Source: Mytilus californianus | Taxonomy: Eukaryota > Mollusca > Bivalvia > Mytilida > Mytilidae | Direction: 5' to 3' | Assembly: GCF_021869535.1 (NCBI RefSeq) | Contig: NW_026262701.1 | Coordinates: forward strand, 5,719,501 to 5,783,500 | Length of the DNA: 64,000 nucleotides | Part shown: positions 51,601-60,600 of the stretch, piece by piece | Position numbering within the stretch: the stretch's first letter is position 1 | How the letters are laid out: each line of letters starts with the position of its first letter | Notes under the pieces: model-generated | Database searches by the model: none | Seen by the model: only the letters and a program-made list of their open reading frames with translations | Told to the model about the DNA's origin: nothing | Position numbers and translations under genes: made by a program

Positions 51601-54600
51601 CGAATTGTTCAAAGTCCAATTGATGCAGCTTGCTGTCCAAAACAAAGAGAGTTGATGAAATTTAAATTGACCTTAGAAAACATGATATCTGCTGATTCTC
51701 AAAAAGATTAAACTACATTGAGTGTTCATTAGTTTAAATCTTGAATCAAACATGTTTTAACAGAATGTTTTGTTTTTTTATCAGAGCCCTCAAAATAAAT
51801 GGCAGTGCAGAGTTAAATTGTACTTAGCTTTACACAGGGAAATATGTATGAACAAAGTAACCGATAGAAGTCCACAAAAGTTTTCAGAAGAGGTAGGTAT
51901 AAGTATTGTAATATCTAGTTAATCTCTCTGTTTAATTAATATATGCATAGTTTAAATGCTGGACTATTGCCATTTTAATTTCAACGTTTGCTTTATACTA
52001 TCAAAATTACATAAAGGTCAGACATATCTCTGTGTCAACATTTTATTTTTTATGCATTCACTATTCAAAACCAAGTTTTAGTCTAAATATACAAAACGGA
52101 AGTAAAAGTAACTATTCCTTTATTAATTTTTAGAATATAGAGGCCTAGGGATTGTAATTTAGATTAATTGAGTTTGTTATTTTCATTGTAGGGAATTGAC
52201 TTCATCAGCCAGGACATACTAAGTCAAGGCCTGGTTAAGGATAAGGTAAAAATATTAATAAAGAAAGGAGATCCTTCCATATTTATTCAGAAAAAATAAT
52301 ATCAATAATTTTATAATTCTGATTCCTTTATATATGGATATTTTGTTGCTGCAAAATTTAATGCAAAGTTCTCATGTTAAAAATACAGTTGAGTTATTTC
52401 AAACAATGTTTTGTAGAGCTCTTCTGATTAGATTTTTAGGGTTTCCTTAATTACTGAAACCACATGCAATTGCATTTCTTATTTAATCTTTTATCAGCTT
52501 TTTATATAGGGTCTTCTTTGTTCAAACATGGATTTCATCTGTTACAGTTAGGCATAAACTTACAGTTAAAACATTGGATTGGTACAAAACTTGATAGAAT
52601 TACTTCAATATATTTTTGTATTCTTGCATATATATTTGATCACTTATTACTTAATCTTTAATAGGATTTTGCTCAAAGGTTACTGAATAACGAAGTTTGG
52701 AAACTGAAGGGAAACATCATTAAAGGAATGGAACTAGCTCAGCAGAATGTGCTCTGTCTTCTAACACACTATATGATTCTGATGTCTGAAATTCCAGGGA
52801 AGACAACTCTGTTGACTCCTTTACAGAAAATAGCACTAGACCCTACTAGTATGGTGGTAAGAGATATTTGTTATCAGTGCATGTAAACATTTTCTAAATG
52901 TAATCAAATTTCATTTTAAAAATAGGGGTATGAGGTATGATTGCCAATGAGACAACTATCCACCAAAGTTCAAATAAAGTGGATGTAAGCAGTAATAGGC
53001 AACCATACGGCCTTCAACAATGAGAAAACCCATATCGTATAGTCGGCTATAAAAGGCCCCAACATGAAAAATATGAAACTTCAATTGAGAAAACTAACTA
53101 CCTAATGGTTACTTATAACTATACATTAACATCCACACTTATACAAATTATAAATTTCTGATTCTTTCACAAATTAAACCAAGAAAAGAAAGAACTACTG
53201 TAGGTATTTTTCTAACACCAATTAACAATTGATTAATAGTTCTGTGTCTATATTGCTGTTGAGCAATTTCCAGAATTTTTGTGTGATAGTTTTCTCCTGT
53301 TTTCAATGATAATACTTGCTGGAAATTCAGATGAGGAACAATTTCATCATCAATGAATTCAAACCAGCAGGTGATTTATTTTGTGTTGTATCTGAAATTT
53401 ATGTAATTTATTTTTAATATGATCTTGATGTAATGATATTTTAGCATGACTCTGTGACAATCATTTATTTTTAATTGTAGAATTCCTTCTTCCCTACAAT
53501 GCCCCAGGATGAAATACAGGAAATAAAAGAGGCACTCTTAGCTGCAAGGGACAAAACTCCTAATGAAAATCCTGTATTTTATAGTGAGTTATCCTTCCCT
53601 TGTACAACATTGTCAGGCCGTTTTAAAGATTTTCTTTCTGTAAATCAAATATTGTAATCTTTTATTCTAACAGGACAGCATTTGCCAGTGTTGACTGATT
53701 TTTGGACATGAATGGCTGAGAAAAATATTCAAATCTAGAAGAAGTTATGTAGAAAATAAAGTTTAAAGATCAAGTCCCATGCAAAGTTTCAATTTGAAAT
53801 TCTAACATCTAAAAATAAAGAACTTAGCAATGCATATTAGTTACAATACTATTCACATTATTTTTTTAGGATGTCCAACAGGCCACCCATATGTTATAGG
53901 TGATGTAAGTATAAATAAAAACCTTTATTACAGTTCATGATCTCCAACATGTTTGGCTGACTCTAACATTTTTCCTTGTCAGATATAGAACACCTAACAT
54001 TATTTACTGTTTTCCATTAAATAATATACTGTAAACCTGGAAATCTTTTGCACCTTCTTTTAAATCAAAGATTTGTCAACTTAAAAATTTGTGATGCTTT
54101 GAATTCTGGATCTTTTTCCATAAATTTGAGGTCCATGAAATATGTGCTGAAGTTTTATCTTGACGTATCAACACTTACCTTGAAATAGCAAAAATAATAC
54201 TTCAGCAAAAATATCTCTGTTTACAATATTACTCTAGTCTACAATACTTCAATGTTTTAAGCAAAACTTAAAAATTCATTAACATTCCTTTCTATTGTGT
54301 AATCATATTTTGTCCAAACTTTGTATCATAGTGTGGAAGACCTTATGAACTTGGTCTGTGTAAAGAATGTGGACTAAAGATTGGAGGTGAACGTCATGTA
54401 CTAAGGCCAGATAATGTTCAGGATTCTGGGTAAGTTGTTACCATGAGTACAATATTAAAGCCAGATAATGTTAGAGTTCTGGGTAAGCTGATATGAGTTA
54501 TGTACTCAGGCAAGATAATGTTCAGGATTCTGGGTAAGCTGATATGAGTCAGGTATTAAGGCCAAATAAAGATTCTGGGTAAACTGTTATTATGAGTTGT

Positions 54601-57600
54601 GCACTAAGGTCAGATCATGTTCAGGATTCTGGGTAAGTTATTATGAGTCATGTGCTAAGGCCAGATAATGTTCAGGATTCTGGGTAAAGTTACTATGAGT
54701 CATGCACTAAGGCCAGATAATGTTCAAGATTCTGGGTAAGTTACTTTGAGTCATGCAGTAAGGTCAGATAATGTTCAAGATTCTGGGTAAGTTTCTATTA
54801 GTCATATACTAAGGTCAGATAATGTTCAAGATTCTGAGTAAGTTACTATGAGTCATGCATTAAGGTCAGATAATGTTCAGGATTCTGGGTTAGTTACTAT
54901 GAGTCATGCACTAAGGTCAGATAATGTTCAGGATTATGGGTAAGTTATTATGAGTCATGCACTAAGGTCAGATAATGTTCAAGATTCTTGGTAAGTTATT
55001 ATGAGTCATGTGTTAAGGCCAGATAATGTTCAGGATTCTGGGTAAGTTACTATGAGTCATGTGCTAAGGCCAGATAATGTTCAAGATTCTGGGTAAGCTT
55101 TTATATGTTCAAGATTTTGGGTAAGCTGTTATGAGTTAGGTATTAAAGTCAGATAATGTTCAGGATTCTGGATAAATTGTTATGAGTCCAGTATTAAGGC
55201 CAGATAACATTCAAAGATTCTGGGTAAGCTGGTATGAGTCACTCAGGTATTAAGACCAGATAATGTTCAAGATTCTGAGTTGGGTATTAAGGCCAGACAA
55301 TGTTTAGGATTCTTGGTAAGCTGTTATGAGTCACTCAGGTATTAAGGCCAGATAATATTCACAATTCTGAGTAAGCTATTATTATGAGTTAGGTACTTAA
55401 GGCCAGATAACATTCAATGTTCTGGGTAAGCTATTATTAGGAGTTATGTACTTAAGGCCAGATAACATTCAATGTTCTGGGTAAGTTAATATTATGGGTC
55501 ATGAAACAGATGCTGTTCAGTCTTCTAGGTGAAACTCAGATTATATTTAAGATTCTGGTTATTTTGTAATAGAAATGATGATAATATTGTACATAGACCA
55601 GATAATGTTCAAGATTCTGGATTATTTATTATTATCTATTATCACTTGCACACTTCTCACATATATATGATTTGATAAGATAAGAGGTTAAGGAAGAATG
55701 TATTGACACCAGTTTAGGGTCCTAATTTTTAGTGTTTATAATGCTATGTTTTTGACATAGGAAATAAGGCTTTTCCATGACATTATATTTATGATTGATT
55801 AAACGGCCATAACAACTTTTATACTTTTTTAAACAATTTCCTAAAATATTCCCTATTTGCCAATAAGATTGAACATCCTTCTTACGGAAAATGGCAAAAT
55901 AAAAGTGATTAACAATTCCTTATTATGTTTCAGAGCTGACAGGACTGAGACAGGACATATATTAGGTAGAGCCACACATCTTGATCTTATAACAGCACCA
56001 GAGAGGCAGTTAAACAGAGCATCTTTTGCTATACTTAGATTACTGACCCATATCTCCATGTACATTGGAGCAAATAAAGATATACAGGTATTTTTTTATC
56101 TATTTGATTCTTGACACACAGTTATGCCTTGCTTACAGATAGCCAGATATAGATTTACTATTGTCAGCAAATCTGTATTATTGATTCAAATTTCTCAACA
56201 AAGGTAGATATATATTCTCTTGAGATTTCTTTGTAAAATTGAGTGCAAAAGTCTGCAATGTTAAAACAAAGTCTGACAATGACAAGGCTTTTGCATTTCT
56301 GAAGTAATAACAAATATTGTTGTCCATTTTGGAAAAGACACTGACAATTCATTCTTAACTTTTACTTTCACTTTCATTTTAACGTCGTCAAACCAATTAT
56401 TGTGACGTAACGTCTTGTTAACCTTTGTAACCCCATATACACTGCATTTTATGTACTTCTGTATTTGTTTCCTATCATTAAATTGTCCTGAAGACGCCAC
56501 CATAAGTGGCGAAACATGTAGACCAGAATAAAGAATTTCCTTGCAGTAATCTAGGATGTTGTTGTCTTTGTGTATCATTAATATCAAATATTGTTCACTT
56601 TCTAAGCCTTAAACCTCTAGTAGACTCCAAAGAAGTTAAGAAAATATCTCAATACTGCACTGGTGGATTTTAGTGATACAATTTTTTTTAATTAAAATAG
56701 AAAAATACCTGTAAAAATTTGAATCACCTGCATTTTACACCAAATTGAATGATGAAGGTTTGACTTTAAAGTTTTGAAATATCTCAGAAGTCTAATATAT
56801 TTCCACTATAATCAAATAACTCATCACCCCACATACAAAATCTGATAAGTTTCAAAAATACCATAAATAGAGATATTGTGTTACTGGTAATATAAATAGA
56901 ATAATATATGTATATATTTATTTATTCAGGCTGTTGGTCAGTCCATCAAACCCAATATAGAGGAGACTGAGGTTGGTAGATATATACTGGAACATATTGA
57001 CCTTGATATGACCTCTATACAGAATATCCTGGGTAAAAATAAGGATGATATATTGTTGTTAATTCATCATCTGCTGGCGAGGATGATGGAAGAACACACC
57101 ATGGCAGTTATAGGTATGATTATTTTATCACAGTATGCGCTAATATATGAATTGTCGAATTTTTCAGCATCTCCTGGACAGTTATTATACGTACCCTAGC
57201 AAATGGACTTTTAAGAGTATTTAGGAATCACCCTGTCTGTCTGTTCATCTGTCTAGGTGCCTGCAAAGTACCACTTTTCCTGAAGACTTGATATATATTG
57301 ATAAAACTACACAATTGTAGAACACATATTTGAGGAACATGGTGAAATTTATCCCAGTCCAACATATCAAAGTGATTTTCCTACTTACTAACTTGAATAA
57401 TGTAATGTTTGCTTTTGTAAGCTCAACTTCTCCTAAACATGCTAAAAGACTGGACAGATATTGATGAAATTTTACTCAAATGAAGAACGCTACCTGTGGA
57501 TGTAGTTTAAGAAATAAAATTCTAGTTCACTATGCTAAGGGGAGATAATCAAATTTGCTAGAATTGGGATAACCTTTATGAGTTAACTCACAGTTCCAGT

Positions 57601-60600
57601 TTAGGTTAGAAATAAAATTGAGAATGGAAATGGGGAATATGTCAAAGAGACAACAACCTGACTAAAGAGCAGACAACAGCCGAAGGCCACCAATGGGTCT
57701 TCAACGCAGCAAGAAAATCCCGCACCCAGAGGTGGTCCTCAGCCGGCCCCTAAATAAAATTGTGTACTAGTTCAGTGAAAATGGACATCACACTAAACTC
57801 TTAAACATATAAATGAACTCAAATTAAAAAACATACAAGACTAACAAAGGCCAAAGGCTCCTGACTTGGGACAGGCGCAAAAATGCGGCGGGGTTAAACA
57901 TGTTTTGTGAGATCTCAACCCTCCCCTATACCTCTAGCCAATGTAGAATAAAGAAACACATAGCAATACCCACAGTAAAACTCAGTTTAAAAGAAGTCTG
58001 AGTCCGATTTCAGAATAGATAACAAAAGAAACTAAGCATAATGACAATGATACATAAATGAACAAAAGCTTTTATAGAAATTGTATAAGTATCTCTGTTG
58101 ATATATTTGATATTTTTGGAAGCTTCACAATGCAAATATACAATTATGCTTTTGAGAATTAAGATGAAAAAAAAATAATATTTTGAGTGAAAGTTAAGTA
58201 TAAATTTTACTTATTTAACTCTTTTGAATTTCAGAAGAAGATTATCCAGCAGATATGTGTGGATTGTTAAACAAAAAGTCAAGATCAAAATGGGAAGAAG
58301 AATTTGCCAAGAAATATATATCTCCAGTATTGCAGGTAACTTTTAAAAAATGAACATTGAAATTTATAAAGGGCGAAAGATACCAAGGAAACATTCAAAA
58401 GTCGAGACCATGTAATAGCAAAAAACTAAAGGCAATGAAATGACCAACAAGTTCTTTAAACTTATAATTTAAAAGTTTGTATTGCAAGCCTTAATATTTG
58501 TAAGTGTTAAAGAATTGTTTTTATTTATTACATTCAAGACAATTTTAATTGATGTTTTATTGCTTACAGAATATGGATCAAATATTGAAGCAAAGCAATG
58601 AGAAAATACAGAAAGATCAGAGACTTGGTAAGGCTTTAGTTATTAGAAACAGTTATATTTTATGTCAATAGAAAGGAAAAAGGAACAAATTTTTGTCATT
58701 TCTTCATAATAATTTAAACATGCTCTGAAATGAACTTGTCTTCCCTTATAATTGTTTCACTGCGATTGATTTCAATATTTCAATTGATGAAACATTATAA
58801 GACTGCCATACAAAAAACAACATGACATGCAATGCATACAGTCTGCATAAAACATTGTTTAACTAACGACTTTTGTATCTGTATCTATCTGGTTGTATTA
58901 TTTACCTCCATTTGACCCATAACCCACATAAAATCACACAACACTGTACACTTGAGTTAAAAATTCTTATATCTAAACATAGATGTTGAAATTCATCTGT
59001 CTTGTCAGTCCTAACAGGAATATTTTGATATGGACTAGAAAAAAATCTGGAGTATTTTATACTATACATAACCACAGAAAATGATACATAGGACACAAGG
59101 ACTGTCAAAATCAAACATAAAAAAGGAAGAAAAAAAAAACCATATATGTAAAAAAAGACAGTCAGGAATTTTTTTTTTACATTTTCCTCTTTATGCCTGT
59201 GATATTAACTCCTTTGTCACCTGTTCATGTGCATATGCCAAGTTAAGAACCTTTGCTGTGGTTTTCTGATATTATATCTGAATGTTTCTAGTAATTTTTG
59301 GGATGTGGTGTTGACTTTAAAACATTTAAAGTCTCATGAAAATATCCACATGTTTTTAAAACATGGACAGTTTAGAGTTTGGCATATTGTATAGTTACAG
59401 ACACCTATGGGTTGTTGAAGACCATATGTTGCACTCGAGATGTTTTTTTGTTTTTTATGTCATTAGTTTGCTGTCTCTATGACGCATACATTTATTTTCA
59501 TGGGTACCAATTTTCGTTGATTGAGGAAAATTGCATGGATGTTTTATTTCATGGATTTGCCAGTCCTATAGAAAATTTGTACTTTGTTAAAAAAATTTGT
59601 GGTTCACCTTTAACTACAAAACCCACGATAATTGGTATCCCACTTTGATGATTATTAATCATTCATTTTGAATTATTGTTTTCCTTAGGTGCAGATGCAC
59701 TATTACAGATTCTGTATGAAACAGACAAAGTACAAGAGAATCAGGATATTCTTAAACTACAAGAAATACCTGGAGTATGGAGATACAGGGATCTTATATC
59801 CATCAATCATCTAAGACAAAATCTTGAACGATCTCAGGAGAAACTACCTGTACTCAGACTTTTCCTGAAAGAGGTAATAGGTGTAAATGAAACACAGAAT
59901 TCTTATTCTTGGTAATTTTACCCTTTCTACATGAAGGGATTAGTACAAATTTGGGATGATTTAGATCTATTAATCCAAACATAACTCTTTTAGCTACCCC
60001 CCACTCCCCCATGTTAAGTTTTTATGTGTACTGTGCTTGGCCATTACCTCTCGGACATCATAGAATCTCATTCAGACTCAGAACTACAATGACCACAAGG
60101 TTGGAATCTGGTGGAGAAGCCAATGTTCATTAAAGTGTGTACAGTTCCATGTAATTCTGTGATGTCCCCTTGCAAGATACTTTTAATTTGTTTTCAATGT
60201 TTATGTGTAGAAGTCAGAATTGTCTTGTATGCATTTTATAGCTGACTGTGAGGTATGGGTTTTGCTCATTGTTGAAGGCCTTATGGTGACCTATAGTTGT
60301 TCAAAACTTCTACATCATTTGGTCTCTGGTGAAAAGTTGTCTCATTGGCAATCATACCACATCTTATATTTATATTAATACATATCCTCTAATGAAGTTG
60401 CAACCAATATCAAAAAAGAATAATCAATTAACATTGTTACCATGGATCATATCATATGTCACTTGTTTGTAGCCTCCAAATATGTTTAAAATACCATAAC
60501 ACAATATTCACATCTTTTGACCTATACTATGACAGGAACATCATCTTAGAGCTATAAGATTTATACCAAGTATAATGAGATTACAGAGAATGTTGATACA

